A DNA stretch of 64,000 bases, from assembly GCF_031143425.1 (NCBI RefSeq), contig NC_090446.1, positions 1,549,250,749 through 1,549,314,748 of the forward strand, read 5' to 3'. Source of the stretch: Pleurodeles waltl. Taxonomy: Eukaryota; Chordata; Amphibia; Caudata; Salamandridae. A program made the translations under genes and the position numbers. Within the stretch, counting starts at the first letter, position 1. Each line of letters starts with the position of its first letter. The notes below the pieces were generated by a model. The model saw nothing but the letters and a program-made list of their open reading frames with translations. It was not told the DNA's origin and searched no databases. Below are positions 41,109 to 53,877 of this stretch, piece after piece.

Positions 41109-44100
41109 TGTAGGAAAGTACCATCTTGCCTGGCATGTTACCCCCATTTTTCACTGTATATATGTTGTTTTAGTTGTATGTGTCACTGGGACCCTGTTCT
41201 CCAGGGCCCCAGTGCTCATAAGTGTGCCTGAATGTGTTACCTGTGTAGTGACTAACTGTCTCACTGAGGCTCTGCTAATCAGAACCTCAGTGGTTATGCT
41301 CTCTCATTTCTTTCCAAATTGTCACTAACAGGCTAGTGACCAATTTACCAATTTATATTGGCTTACTGGAACACCCTTATAATTCCCTAGTATATGGTAC
41401 TGAGGTACCCAGGGTATTGGGGTTCCAGGAGATCCCTATGGGCTGCAGCATTTCTTTTGTCACCCATAGGGAGCTCTGACAATTCTTACACAGGCCTGTC
41501 ACTGCAGCCTGAGTGAAATAACGTCCACGTTATTTCACAGCCATTTTACACTGCACTTAAGTAACTTATAAGTCACCTATATGTCTAACCTTTACCTGGT
41601 AAAGGTTAGGTGCAAAGTTACTTAGTGTGAGGGCACCCTGGCACTAGCCAAGGTGCCCCCACATTGTTCAGAGCCAATTCCCTGAACTTTGTGAGTGCGG
41701 GGACACCATTACACGCGTGCACTACATATAGGTCAATACCTATATGTAGCTTCACAATGGTAACTCCGAATATGGCCATGTAACATGTCTAAGATCATGG
41801 AATTGCCCCCTCTATGCCATCCTGGCATTGTTGGCACAATTCGATGATCCCAGTGGTCTGTAGCACAGACCCTGGTACTGCCAAACTGCCTTTCCTGGGG
41901 TTTCACTACAGCTGCTGCTGCTGCCAACCCCTCAGACAGGTTTCTGCCCCCCTGGGGTCAAGCCAGGCTTGTCCCAGGATGGCAGAACAAAGGACTTCCT
42001 CTGAGAGAGGGTGTTATACCCTCTCCCTTTGGAAAATGGTGTGAAGGCAGGGGAGGAGCAGCCTCCCCTTGCCTCTGGAAATGCTTTCTTGGGCACAGAT
42101 GTGCCCAATTCTGCATAAGCCAGTCTACACCGGTTCAGGGACCCTTTTGCCCCTGCTCTGGCGCGAAACTGGGCAAAGGAAAGGGGAGTGACCACTCCCC
42201 TGACCTGCACCTCCCCTGGGAGGTGTCCAGAGCTCCTCCAGTGTGTTCCAGACCTCTGCCATCTTGGAAACAGAGGTGCTGCCAGCACACTGGACTGCTC
42301 TGAGTGGCCAGTGCCACCAGGTGACGTCAGAGACTCCTTCTGATAGGCTCCTTCAGGTGTTAGTAGCCTATCCTCTCTCCTAAGTAGCCAAACCCTCTTT
42401 TTTGGCTCTTTAGGGTCTCTGTCTCTGGGGAAACTTTAGATAACGAATGCAAGAGCTCATCAGAGTTCCTCTGCATCTCTCTCTTCACCTTCTGCCAAGG
42501 AATCGACTGCTGACCGCGCTGGAAGCCTGCAAAACTGCAACATAGTAGCAAAGACGACTACTGCAACTCTGTAACGCTGATCCTGCCGCCTTCTCGACTG
42601 TTTTCCTGGTGGTGCATGCTGTGGGGGTAGTCTGCCTCCTCTCTGCACTAGAAGCTCCGAAGAAATCTCCCGTGGGTCGACGGAATCTTCCCCCTGCTAC
42701 CGCAGGCACCAAAAAGCTGCATGACCGGTCCCTTGGGTCTCCTCTCAGCACAACGAGCAAGGTCCCTCGAATCCAGCAACTCTGTCCAAGTGACTCCCAC
42801 AGTCCAGTGACTCTTCAGTCCAAGTTTGGTGGAGGTAAGTCCTTGCCTCCCCACGCCAGACTGCATTGTTGGAAACCGCGTCTTTTGCAAATACTCCGGC
42901 TTCCGTGCACTTCCGGCGGAAATCCTTTGTGCACAGCCAAGCCTGGGTCCACGGCACTCTAACCTGCATTGCACGACTTTCTAAGTTGGTCTCCGGCGAC
43001 GTGGGACTCCTTTGTGCAACTTCGGCGAGCACCGTTTCACGCATCCTCGTAGTGCCTGTTTCTGGCACTTCTCCGGGTGCTACCTGCTGCTGAGAGGGCT
43101 CTTTGTCTTGCTCGACGTCCCCACTCTCTCCTGGTCCAATTTGCGACCTCCTGGTCCCTCCTGGGCTACAGCAGCTTCCAAAAACGCTAACCGCACGATT
43201 TGCAACTAGCAAGGCTTGTTGGCGTTCTTTCAGCAGGAAAACACTTCTGCACAACTCTCCACGGCAAGAGGGATCCGTCCACCAAAGGGGAAGTCTCTAG
43301 CCCTTTTCGTTCTTGCAGAAACCGCAGCTTCTTCTGTCCAATAGAAGCTTCTCGCACCCACAGCTGGCATTTCCTGGGCATCTGCCCATCTCCGACTTGC
43401 TTGTGACTTTTGGACTTGGTCCCCTTGTTCCACAGGTACCCTAGATTGGAAATCCACAGCTGTTGCATTGTTGGTTTGTGTCTTTCCTGCATTTTTCCTC
43501 TATCACGACTTCTTTGTCTTTTGGGGAACTTTAGTGCACTTTGCACTCACTTTTCAGGGTCTTGGGGAGGGCTAATTTTCTAACTCTCATTATTTTCTAA
43601 TAGTCCCAGCGACCCTCTACAAGGTCACATAGGTTTGGGGTCCATTCGTGGTTCACATTCCACTTTTGGAGTATATGGTTTGTGTTGCCCCTATCCCTAT
43701 GTGTTCCCATTGCATCCTATTGTAACTATACATTGTTTGCACTGTTTTCTAAGACTATACTGCATATTTTTGGTATTGTGTACATATAACTTGTGTATAA
43801 TTGCTATCCTCATACTGAGGGTACTCACTGAGATACTTTGGCATATTGTCATAAAAATAAAGTACCTTTATTTTTAGTATATCTGTGTATTGTGTTTTCT
43901 TATGATATTGTGCAAGTGACACTTGTGGTACTGTAGTAGCTTCACACGTCTCCTAGTTCAGCCTAGGCTGCTCTGCTAAGCTACCATTATCTATCAGCCT
44001 AAGCTGCTAGACACCCTATACACTAATAAGGGATAACTGGGCCTGGTGCAAGGTGCAAGTACCCCTTGGTACTCACTACAAGCCAGTCCAGCCTCCTACA
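41109..44100 (+). repeat. 3' LTR of Gmr1 element 1
   Basis: This 2,992-bp copy is nearly identical to the 5' LTR. Differences are scattered single bases, with a cluster matching 34780-34900 of the 5' LTR. Confidence 0.95.
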
Positions 44101-44745
44101 CTTATCTCATGAATACCAGGATCTGCAGTCTTGATTCTACCTCATTCCTGTATCTTCCACCACCAGACACTCCCTGCTCCCTTGTCTCATGAATAACGAG
44201 GCTGTGCAGTCTTGATTCCACCTCATGCCTCTTTCTTCAATAACCAGACACTCTCTGGCTCCATGTCTCATGAATAGCAGGCTGTACAGTCTTGATTCCC
44301 CCTCATGCCTCTTTCTTCCACCACCAGACACTCCGTGTGTACTTATCTCATGAATACCAGGCTGTACAGTCTTGATTCCACCTCACGCCTCTTTCTTCCA
44401 CCACCAGACACTCCGCGTGTACTTATCTCATGAATAGCAAGCGGTACAGTCTTGATTCCACCTCACTCCTCTTTCTTCCACCACCAGACACTCCGCGTGT
44501 ACTTATCTCATGAATACCAGGCTGTACAGTCATGATTCCACCTCATTCCTCTGTCTTCCACCACCAGACGCTCGCTGGCTCCTTATCTCATGAATACCAG
44601 GCTGCACAGTCTTGATTCCACCTCATTCCTCTTTCTTCCACCACCTGACACTCCGTGACTACTTATCTCATGAATACCAAAGGCTGCGTATTCTAGATTC
44701 CACCTCATTCCTCTGTCTTCAACCACCAGACGCTCGCTGCCTCTT
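44101..44745 (+). repeat. 80-bp tandem array, right part
   Basis: Eight repeats of CTCATGAATA occur at 44106, 44186, 44267, 44347, 44427, 44507, 44587 and 44667, a period of 80 bp. The last unit closely matches the first unit left of the Gmr1 insertion (CAAGGCTGCGTATTCTAGAT or similar). A CT-rich tail follows to about 44840. Confidence 0.95.
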
Positions 44746-45044
44746 TAACTCCCTCTTGCAGCTTTTTGCACTTCTCTCCTACTTCCCTAAGTCACAATTC
44801 TTTCCATCTTTCTCTTTTCTGTCTTTCTCTCTCTTCTTCTTGATCAAACTCTGAAGATTTAAAATAAGTGCTTCTGGCTACACCTGCTGCCACCTGCTCA
44901 AATTAAGCACCGACTTTATCTAATAACTGTAAAAAGGTTAAGGGGGTACAACACTGGAATCAGCTGCTATTTGGAGCTTGATGACTTGTGCTTTGCAAGT
45001 AACTTCTTTAGATTCTTTGAATGACTGGGAGTGTATCACACAGA
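44746..45044. other. CT-rich and unassigned spacer
   Basis: A polypyrimidine stretch (44790-44840) is followed by ordinary DNA up to the Harbinger end. No gene was recognised. Confidence 0.5.
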
Positions 45045-45624
45045 GGCCCTCATTATGACATTGGCGGTAAGTGCCTCTTACCGCCATGCTGACTGCCGCC
45101 AACATACCGTGGCGGTATACCGCTACGGGTATTATGACCCACACATAGAAATCCGCCACTATACACACACACACAAGTCCGCCAGCCCAAAGGTCAGTGA
45201 TAAACTGGTGGTAGCAAAACCCACACTGTTACGCCAACAGAAATACTCCCACAGCATCATGACCCATGAATCACCGCGGCGGACATTCAACCGCTGTAAA
45301 CCACTGGCGGTACACACCGCTGCTCTCAAAATAGACACACACTAACAAAACAACACCACATTGGACAATTCAAACTACACACACCTGATACACATACACA
45401 CACCACACCCACAAACCCACAACACTATAAAACACACACCCACACTACCCACAACCCTTTACGACTCCCAATAAATCTACAGCAGAGAGAAAGAGAGACA
45501 CCAAGAGCACCCACAGAACCAGAGCCACATAACACCATCACCCATACACCATCCACGCACCTCGCAGCACACACCACAACTCATTACCCCACACACCCTC
45601 ACACACACCACTCACACTACACCC

Positions 45625-47179
45625 ATGGCACCACAAAGACCCCCTAGATTCTCTGAGGACGAGCTAAGGGTCATGGTGGAGGAAATCATCCAGGTAGAGC
45701 TACAGCTATTCGGATCACAGGTGCAGCAGACATCTATTGCAATGAAGATGGAGCTATGGCAGAGAATCGTGGACAGGGTCAACGCCGTGGGACAGCACCC
45801 CAGAACAAGGGATGACATCAGGAAGAGGTGGAACGACCTACGGGGGAAGGTGCGTTCCTTGGTTTCAAGACGCCAGATTGCTGTACAGAGGACTGCCGAT
45901 GGACCCCCACCTCCTCCCCCACAACTAACAACATGGGAGGAGCAAGTCTTGGCGATCATGCATCCTGAGGGCCTGGCAGAAGTAGCAGGAGGACTGGACT
46001 CTGGTAAGTCAAATCTTTACTACTCTATCCCCTACACCCTACCTGCATGCCATCACAAACTCCTACCCCTACCCTCACCCCCATCACTCCACCACCTCAC
46101 ACATACCCCACCATCACAACCCACTCATCCCAATACTAAGCCCTGCATGTAACACAAAAGCATGGACACCACTCACAGACCTGCATGGACACCCATCACC
46201 ACAGCATGCACACTAGTGACAATCACTTAGCCAACCAAATCACAACTCACACAAGCCAAAGCTGCCTTGCTAATAACAACCATAGAGGAAAACATACCCA
46301 TGAACAAGAAGACACACGCAGAAACAATAACACTGCACTTACATCCCCACAGGACCCCCACACAACGTCACCGGAGAGGAGGTGCCAGCAACATCCAGTC
46401 CCCCCTCAGAAGAGGCCCACAGTTATGACAGCAGCTCTGCACTCTTGGATCAGGATGACCAACCTGGCCCATCAGGGACCTCTGGACAGTCAGTGACCCA
46501 GCCACATTCCCAAACCACCACAAAGCCTCCCCCCTCAGGAAATACCAGCACAAAACCCACCCAGTGGGCCCATCCCTCTATCCCCAGGACACGTCAATCA
46601 GCAGTGTGTCCACCACCACAGGGACCCCAGGCAACCCCACAAACACAGGACGATCAGGGACCTGGGGTCAGTGGCATTGGGCACACGGTTCAGGGGACAC
46701 AGGCACGGGTCAACAGGGAACCTGGGAGGACTGCTGTGTGGCAGGGGGAGGACAGGCCCAGGGAATCGACTCTCCACGAGGCACTCACCAACATCCTGGG
46801 AGCATACCACCATTCCCAGGAGACCATGGGCCAGAAACTTGCCAAGATGCAGGAGACCCAGCGGCTGCAGGAGGGACCGTACCTGGGGATCAGGGAGGAC
46901 CTGAGGGACATCCAAACCACCCTGGTCACCATTGCAGGGGTGCTGGCAGACATGGCCAACACCATGAGGGAGGCAGTGGCACACCAAGGGGCCCCTGACA
47001 CTAGCCACACCGATGAACAGCCCTCCACCTCTGCTGACACTAGCGAACAGGAGACCCCGTCACAGGAACAACAGGCCACCAGCACCCCACCCCCTGCAGA
47101 AGGAGACTCACCACACAAAAGGTCCCTGCGATCCAGGCAGAAGCCAGAGAACATTGCCAAGACCCCCGCCAGGAAATAA
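45625..47179 (+). CDS. Harbinger B first gene: Myb/SANT-like DNA-binding protein
   Basis: Two exons join in frame: 45625-46003 (donor GTAAGT) and 46353-47179 (acceptor CCCCACAG), giving 1,206 nt, or 401 residues plus stop. The SANT/Myb-like domain spans about residues 8-95 and has FSEDELRVMVEEI, ELWQRIVDRVNAVG and RTRDDIRKRWNDLRGKV. The middle is Pro/Ser/Thr/Gln-rich. A probable coiled coil lies at about 268-336, and the C-terminus is basic (KRSLRSRQKPENIAK), a likely nuclear signal. In Harbinger elements this partner binds the ends and carries the transposase into the nucleus; that role is inferred here. The exon structure matches copy A. It is the only gene of this element without a disabling change. 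Confidence 0.75.
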
Positions 47180-47657
47180 GACTCTCCTGATTGTCACCCT
47201 TGTGTCCCACCCTGTTACCCTGTCCACCTTTAACTGAAATTGCTCCACTTCCTATGCCCCCTTGGACAATGCACTTGTGATACCGAGAGACTGGACTCTA
47301 TCCTGGACTTTCCTCTATCAGCAGCCCAGCCCATTGCACATCCCCCTCTACTTATAGACACTTAAATAACCACCCTTGGAACAAATACAAGTGTGGAGTC
47401 TGTCAATTGTTTGAAAAATGTATTAGTTTAACAAGCTGTAAACATTGCAATTCAAGTTTACAGTTATATTTACATAGGTATGACCTGTAGTGGGCAGCAG
47501 TAAACACACCAGGAGCCAGAGTGGGGCACAGAGATCTGAAAATAGAGATGCCAAAGGGTGCAGTAAGTGGCCATAGACAAAGGGAAATCATGCTGCCATG
47601 CCCAATGTCCAACACAAAACTGAAATGTAAAGTGAAGTTACAGTGTCTTACCGTGTG

Positions 47658-48833
47658 TCACTGGAAGTACTGCTGTATGAGAAAACTTCTGTTGTCCACA
47701 TCTTCTTCCTCTGCCTCCTCTTCCTCACTGTCCACAGGATCCACCGCTGCCACACGCCCATCCCCAGGCTCATCCTCCTGCAGGAAAGGCACCTGGCGTC
47801 TCAAGGCCAGGTTGTGCAACATGCAACATGCAACGATGATCTGGCACACATTGTTGGGTGAGTAGTACAGGGATCCACCTGTCAGATGGAGGCACCGGAA
47901 CCTGGCCTTCAGGAGGCCAAAGGTTCTCTCAATGATCCTCCTTGTTCGCCCATGTGCCTCATTGTAACGTTCCTCTGCCCTTGTCCTGGCATTCCTCACT
48001 GGGATCAGTAGCCATGAGAGATTGGGGTAACCAGAGTCACCTGCAAATATCGAGGGATACCTGTTAGCCACACTCTCACCCTTAGGGCCAACACCACCCC
48101 CATATACCTACATCAACTGGGTGGGGACCATGGGCTCACCTATTAGCCACACCCGGTGCTTCTGGAGTTGAGACATCACTTATGGGATGCTGCTATTCCT
48201 CAGGATAAAGGCATCATGCACAGACCCAGGATACTTTGCATTGACATGGGAGATATACAGGTCTGCCAAACACACCATCTGCACATTCAAAGAGTGAAAG
48301 CTTTTTTGATTTCTGAACACCAGTTCATTTCTCTGAGGGGGGACAAAGGCAATATGTGTACCATCAATGGCACCAATGATGTTGGGGATATGTCCTATTG
48401 CATAGAAGTCAGCCTTCACTGTGGCCAAATCCTCCATCTGGGGGAATACGATGTAGCTGTGCATGTGTTTCAGCAGGGCAGACAACACTCTGGTCAGCAC
48501 GTTTGAGAACATAGGCTATGACATCCCTGATGCCATGGCCACTGTCACTTGGAAGGAACCACTTGACTGGAAATGGAGCACTGACAGGACCTGCAGTAGA
48601 GGGGGGATACCTGTGGGTTGGCGGATAGCTGACATCAGGTCTGGCTCCAATTGGGCACACAGCTCTTCGATTGTGGCCCTATCAAGTCTGTAGGTCAGGA
48701 TAATGTGCCTCTCCTCCATTGTCACCAGGTCCACCAGGGGTCTGTACACAGGGGGATGTCTCCATCTCCTATTCATCTGCAGCGGTTGGACTCTAGGGTG
48801 AAATACGGTGAGCAGAACGTCATATTCAAACAT
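47658..48833 (-). pseudogene. HARBI1-like DDE transposase, Harbinger B, two nonsense codons
   Basis: On the minus strand, the main exon runs from about 48830 or from an acceptor near 48780 to 48140. A 99-bp intron (48139-48041, GTGAGC..TTTGCAG) leads to a last exon, 48040-47658. Motifs are GAIDGTHIAF (first catalytic Asp), PGSVHDAFILRNS (second) and RTRRIIERTFGLLKARF (third acidic residue), ending LIQQYFQ. Where copy A has Gln, this copy has TAG (48516-48518) and TAA (48180-48182), with the frame otherwise open through the exon. Both changes fit C-to-T decay of Gln codons. The element therefore cannot supply its own transposase. Confidence 0.85.
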
Positions 48834-49237
48834 ATTCTCAGATTAATATGCCATTTTTGCTTTACAGAAACAGTATTTGAACTTGTAAGTCAGTTGATGT
48901 GCCTATGTCTGCTGTGACGCAGTTAGGTTCCAGGGCCTGTGCCCACCTAAAATGGCAGCTGCCTGACCTGTGAGGAGGGACAAGTGGAAATGAGGTAATT
49001 CTGCTGGCGTTGTGCGCTGATGTGGTCGGCGCTCGAAGACCGCCGCGCAACACCGCATTGGTTAACATTGGGGCCTATGGGTTCCAGGAGCCAATGGCGA
49101 TGTACGCCAGTGGTGACGGTACACACCGCCGCGGACGTTACCGCCATATTCTATCTGTTCACTCACTTGCTACCTGACCTTCAACAGGAGAGGACCTACA
49201 CTGCAAGTGCTGCTGTGATCTATGTCTGGAAGTGACA

Positions 49238-52066
49238 ATGGCTCAAGTGTCTGGGGAAAGAGCCCCCGCCTTCACTTCGGAGGAGTTGGAGAGACGGCTG
49301 GATGGGGTCCTACCACAGTACTCTTTACTTTATGGTCCTCCAGATAAACCGGTGAGTACACTGTGAGCATGATGTGTGGGGCATGAATGTATGAAGTGCT
49401 GTGTGTGTAACCCTTGTGTAGGGGAGGGCTGAGGTGTCCTGGGCAGAGTGCTGCATGTATGGTGGTCAATGTATGTGCGTAAGGGGATGGGTGTGATATG
49501 TTGGGCCATGAGTATAACAGTCCAGACGGTATGAACAATACCTTTTCTGTTGTATCTTTTCTGCAGGTCAGTGCCCATCAGAAAAAGGGTATTTGGTGTG
49601 CCATCGCCAAGGAGGTGCGGACCCTGGAGGTCTTGGACAGGCGGAGCACCCACTGCCGCAAACGGTGGGAGGACCTGCGCCGCTGGGCAAGGGAGACGGC
49701 GGAGGCCCAGCTGGGGCTGGCCTCCCAACGAGAAAGGGGTGCCTGTCATAACCTGACCCCCCTGATGTTCCACATCCTGGCTGTGGCCTATCCGGAGTTG
49801 GATGGGTGCTTGAAGGCATCTCAGCAGCCACAAGGGGGTGAGTACAAATTCAGAATCATGACTTTGTGCACGTTAAGGTATTACCTGGGTGGAGGATGTG
49901 GGCTATGGGTGCCCCTAGACCAGGTTGAACATGGCAGGGTAGGTTCCATGATGGGCAAGCTCAGATGCACTCCAACCCCAATTATGTTAGTGGGCATCCT
50001 GTGGGTTTCTGGTGTGTAGCTAATGGCGTTAGGCATTGTCCACCATGGCCTGGTGGCTAGTATTTGAACTGGTAGTGACTGGTAGTGCATGGCCTAGTGC
50101 AAAGGGCTGCTCCCTGTGAGTTGTGTAAGCCAACTGTAGTGTTGTTGCTGGCATTGGCCAAGTGTATCCTCTGTCTCTTCCCCCCCCTTTTTGTTTTGTC
50201 CCCCTGTCCTTGTGTGCATTAGCATCATCTGGCGGAGGAGCAGAAGCACCGGCGATGGAGGGAGCTGCATCCCACATGGCCCAAGAGGCTGAATCCACCG
50301 ACGGTGAGGGCACCAGTGGGACGGAGGGCGAGGGGAGCACCATGACAGAAACAGGATGGGACAGTTCTGAAAGTGATACTTCCTCTGATGGAAGCTCTCT
50401 GGCGGTGGCGGACACCTCTGTGGCCACCCCAACTACAGGTACAGCCGCCATCCCCCGTACCAGCACCGCCCTCCCAGCAGCCCCTCAGCGTGCTTCCCGT
50501 GCCCTGCTCACCCAGGACGGTGGGGATCTCCTTCACCTCAGGCACCTCAGGCCCTGCCCCAGTCAGCCCTGCTGCCCTCAGTGAGGAGGCTATTGACCTC
50601 CTGTGATCCCTCTCTGTTGGGCAGTCAGCCATACTGAATGCCATCCAGGGTCTAGAAGGGCATTTGCAACAAACAAATGCATACCTGAAGGGCATTCACT
50701 CTGGCGGGCGGCCCAACAGAGAGCATTCCAGGCTCTGGCCAACTCCCTGATGGCAGCAATTGTCCCTGTTCCAGCCTCATCCCTCCAACTTTCTCTACCC
50801 AGTCCCAATCCACTCAACCCCAGCCTATCCCAAGCACACCTTCAGACCTGCATGCACCCAAATCAACACACATAAGTGACTCAGGCAAACACAAGCACCA
50901 CACTTCATCCCACAGGCACTCACATAAGCACCATCCAGATGCAGACACACCAACATCCACTGCCTCCACTGTGTCCCCCCCTCCTCCTCCTCATCCACCT
51001 CCCTCCCAGTAGCATCTCCACTCACCCATGCATGCACTACATCCTCATCCACTACCACCATCACCAGCACGCCTATCACTACACGCCCCTCACTGACAGT
51101 CACCACCCCCACATCCATGCACAAGTCCCCTGTGTCCTCTCCCACTGTGACCCCTCCTCCCAAAGGACACAAACAAGCACTCAGACACCCAACAACCATC
51201 CACCTCACAACAGCATCCAGCCCATGCTCCTGCACCCAAACACAGCAGACTGACACCTCCTACAACCACTCCCTCTTCTTCCACTCCCAAACCTTCACCC
51301 TCTTCCTGCCCGTGTCCATAGAAGCTTTTCCTCACCAACATTGACCTATTCCCTACCCCTCTTCCCGTCCTTCACCTCGGGCCAGGGTGGCCAGAAACCA
51401 GCCCAGCACCTCAGCCACCAAGTCCACGGCCACTGTGGTTTCTGCAGCTACTGCAGGTGTGAGAGGCTCCAAGGAGGCACCCGTCAGCACAGCCAGTGTG
51501 CCAGCACCACCTGCCAAGGCCAAGAAGGGTCCGCCACCTAGCAAGGGGAAGGAGGCACCACCAGCCAGCAAGGGGAAGGAGGCACCACCTGCCAGCAAGG
51601 GCAGGAAAGGAACACCAGCTGGCAGAAGCAAGGAGGCACCGCCATCTGCCAAGTGTAGGAAGGGGCACACAACACCAGCCATGGCACAGCACCCGTCCGA
51701 GGCTGAAGGGGAAGGGCTGGAGCCTCCCCCCACCACTGTGAGCACCACCACATGCACCGTCGCCAGCACTGCCACCTGCACCATCGCCAGCACCACCACC
51801 TGCCCCGCTGCCAGCAGCACCACTGTCAGCAGCCCCAGTGGGAAGCCGTCCGAGGCTGCAGGGGAAGGGCTGGAGCCTCCCCCAACACTGCCAGCACCGC
51901 CGCATATTTTTCCAATGCTGGTGTACCTCCTCATACACCAGGAACACGAATGCCGGCGAAGCCGACCACGGTGAGCACTGCACCTAGCACTCAAGGGACG
52001 GGGGAGGAAAAAGAGAGTGACACACACATGCAAAACGCAACACCACCACCACCACCCCCACCCTAA
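49238..52066 (+). pseudogene. Harbinger B third gene: SANT/trihelix-like protein, frameshifted
   Basis: The exons are 49238-49351 (38 codons, FTSEELERRLDGVLPQ), 49567-49837 (acceptor TTTTCTGCAG; WCAIAKEVRTLEVLDRRS and CRKRWEDLRRWA) and 50223 onward. The core is a SANT/trihelix-type DNA-binding fold distinct from gene 1. Exon 3 has an acidic Ser-rich stretch, then a conserved SPAALSEEAIDLL segment that has slipped into another frame near 50515 and meets a TGA. Downstream come Pro/Ala/Lys-rich repeats (KGKEAPPASKGKEAPP) near 51540-51600 and a tail ending near 52066. AATAAA follows at 52204-52209. The function is unknown; DNA binding during transposition is the natural guess. Confidence 0.7.
49567..49837 (+). 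other. Exon 2 of third gene, copy B
   Basis: This 271-nt exon has the same length and phase as the copy A exon at 7375-7645 and encodes the SANT core. Confidence 0.75.
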
Positions 52067-52203
52067 CCCTCAACACCATACACACAAACAGATGCAAGAG
52101 CATTACTTATACACCCCGTAACCTTCAGGAATAATGCAAGGACAAAAGGAATGGATTAAAATGAGTGTAATAGTGCAATTTTAGATAAATACATACTTAA
52201 ATC

Positions 52204-52209
52204 AATAAA
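52204..52209 (+). terminator. Poly(A) signal for third gene, Harbinger B
   Basis: AATAAA lies 140 bp beyond the last open frame of the third gene and before the right terminal repeat. Confidence 0.5.
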
Positions 52210-52510
52210 CAGTATGTACAATATATACAAAAGGAGGGACAATGCCCACTCCAAAATGTCTGTGGCCCACGGGGCCATAACTCATAGGCCAAGGCCACAC
52301 TTGACTCTTGCCTCAATACATAGATGTTGGCGGTTACTGTCGCGGTTACTGTCGCGGTGTTTGTTGCTACCGCCGTGGCGGTCGGAGTGTTAAAGTGGAT
52401 GTCTGTGTTGGTGGTTTCCATCCTGGTCATAATTCAATTTTTTTTACCGCCGGCCAGTTGGCGGTATTACCACTGCTTTATCACTGACCACCAGGGTTGT
52501 AATGAGGGCC

Positions 52511-53877
52511 ATAGTGTCCTCGGCCCGCAACGTGTTATAGAAGGGGCCGCAGATGCTTGTGCACCCCCTTCTGTAATACTGATAGTGCTGACGCACATGT
52601 AGCAGGCGTTCCCTTGTGTATATGGAGGCATAGCATCATGCAAATGAGGGAATCACTGTGCCTCTGCAACCATGCCAACATGTGCTTACAGGCAAAGAGA
52701 CACTTAGGAGGCACACTCAGTGTACTCCCTCAGGGCAGCCCTCTGGAGGGGGAAAGGACCCTGCAGAGTTCCCTCTGCAGTCGCTTACTGCACCAGCCCT
52801 CAGGGAGCTCTTTCTCCCTCCTCCGGCTCTTGAAACACAAAGCGGTTAGTAAACAGCTGCCTCGTATATCAGTGAACGTGCTGGCCCCAGGGCCGCAGGG
52901 CGTGCACGGTGACACTGAAGGCTGTGCATTAAATGTAATAGTGTGGAGTGGCCCTGTTTGCTCCATGGAACACCTGCTGGTAGCAGGAAGGGACAGATTA
53001 CACCCTCACACTGCTGGTTTGAAAGGGCCAAGTGAGCCATAGTTACTTCAAGGGGAGACAGAGAAAGGCAAGTGGAAAGCAAGAAAATACCTTACAAGAT
53101 GGTTCAGAGACAAAAAAAGCGTGTGAGATTTGAAATGAGGTCTCAGTAAAGACTTTCACACCCAGCCTCCACTTTGAACAGAGGTGTCACCAAGGACTAT
53201 GTTATCATAAAAAAGAGATTTTATTCTGTATACAATATAAGAAAAAGATCCACTCTCATCAAACTGTAGTATACAGAATCTGCACCCTCCTAAAATGACA
53301 TAATACAAGTGCTAGTTTTTAACTAAGGTTTTCTACACAAACTCAGTACATTGAACTCCACAATATTATTATTTTGTTTAGTTATAGCTCTGTGAGAAGC
53401 AGAGGTAAACTTCCTGTGCCTTTTATTTTCTCTGTAGGGCTTCCAGTCAATTAAAGATGCAAATAAAAGAGCCCAAAAAGTAGAAGGAAATCAGCGTTAC
53501 TATTGACAAGTCTCCAAACATGGAAGACAACCACAGGAAGGAAAGGATTTTAAAGAAAGCTTGAAATCAAGTAAGAGCACTCCGTCTTTTATAAATAAAA
53601 TTAATAACATCATATAAACTTTCTTCTCCAGGTGTAAGTAATAATGAATATCTGTAAACAATGACCAACAACATCCCGTCGGGATCAAAGATCCTGGCAG
53701 AGACGGTCCCACTGGCAGGGTGGCATTCAGTGGTCAGACCAACACAGCCGCAGCGGTCCGACTGCCACCAAGAGTCTGGCAGTCTTGAGACCACCAGACT
53801 TGTAATAGGGCCCAAATCTGTGTTTGTTGTAGGCAAACTCACTACAGATTACAAACCAAAAACTTGCATTTGCAATG
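52511..53877. other. Unassigned region with a Harbinger-like end fragment
   Basis: No gene was recognised. Near 53700-53814, the inverse strand reads GGGCCCTATTACAAGTCTGG and has GGTGGTC and GGCAGT pairs, resembling a decayed end of the MITE 1/2 family. The rest is unassigned. Confidence 0.4.

Larger units (their letters stand above)
32813..44100 (+). mobile_element. Gmr1-type Ty3/Gypsy retrotransposon 1, complete
   Basis: This 11,288-bp element has two LTRs (2,993 and 2,992 bp, TGTAGG..CCTACA) that differ at only about 1-2% of positions by eye, a primer-binding region, one Gag-Pol frame, and a G-rich polypurine tract. The 5-bp duplication CTTAT flanks it exactly (32808-32812 and 44101-44105). 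Integrase precedes reverse transcriptase, which defines the Gmr1-like group of Gypsy elements in deuterostomes. No envelope gene is present. All catalytic motifs are intact, so this copy may be competent or only recently inactive. It sits inside an 80-bp tandem array. Confidence 0.95.
45045..52510 (+). mobile_element. PIF/Harbinger transposon B, full length, three genes
   Basis: This 7,466-bp element has ends GGCCCTCATTATGACATTGG and CCAGGGTTGTAATGAGGGCC, flanked by AGA and ATA (a likely 3-bp duplication with one change). It encodes a Myb/SANT-like protein (plus), a HARBI1-like transposase (minus, convergent with gene 1) and a second SANT/trihelix-like protein (plus, divergent from the transposase). 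Its terminal repeats match MITEs 1 and 2. Gene 1 is intact, while the other two genes are disabled. Usual Harbinger elements carry the transposase and one SANT-type gene; the third gene is the unusual part. Confidence 0.9.
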
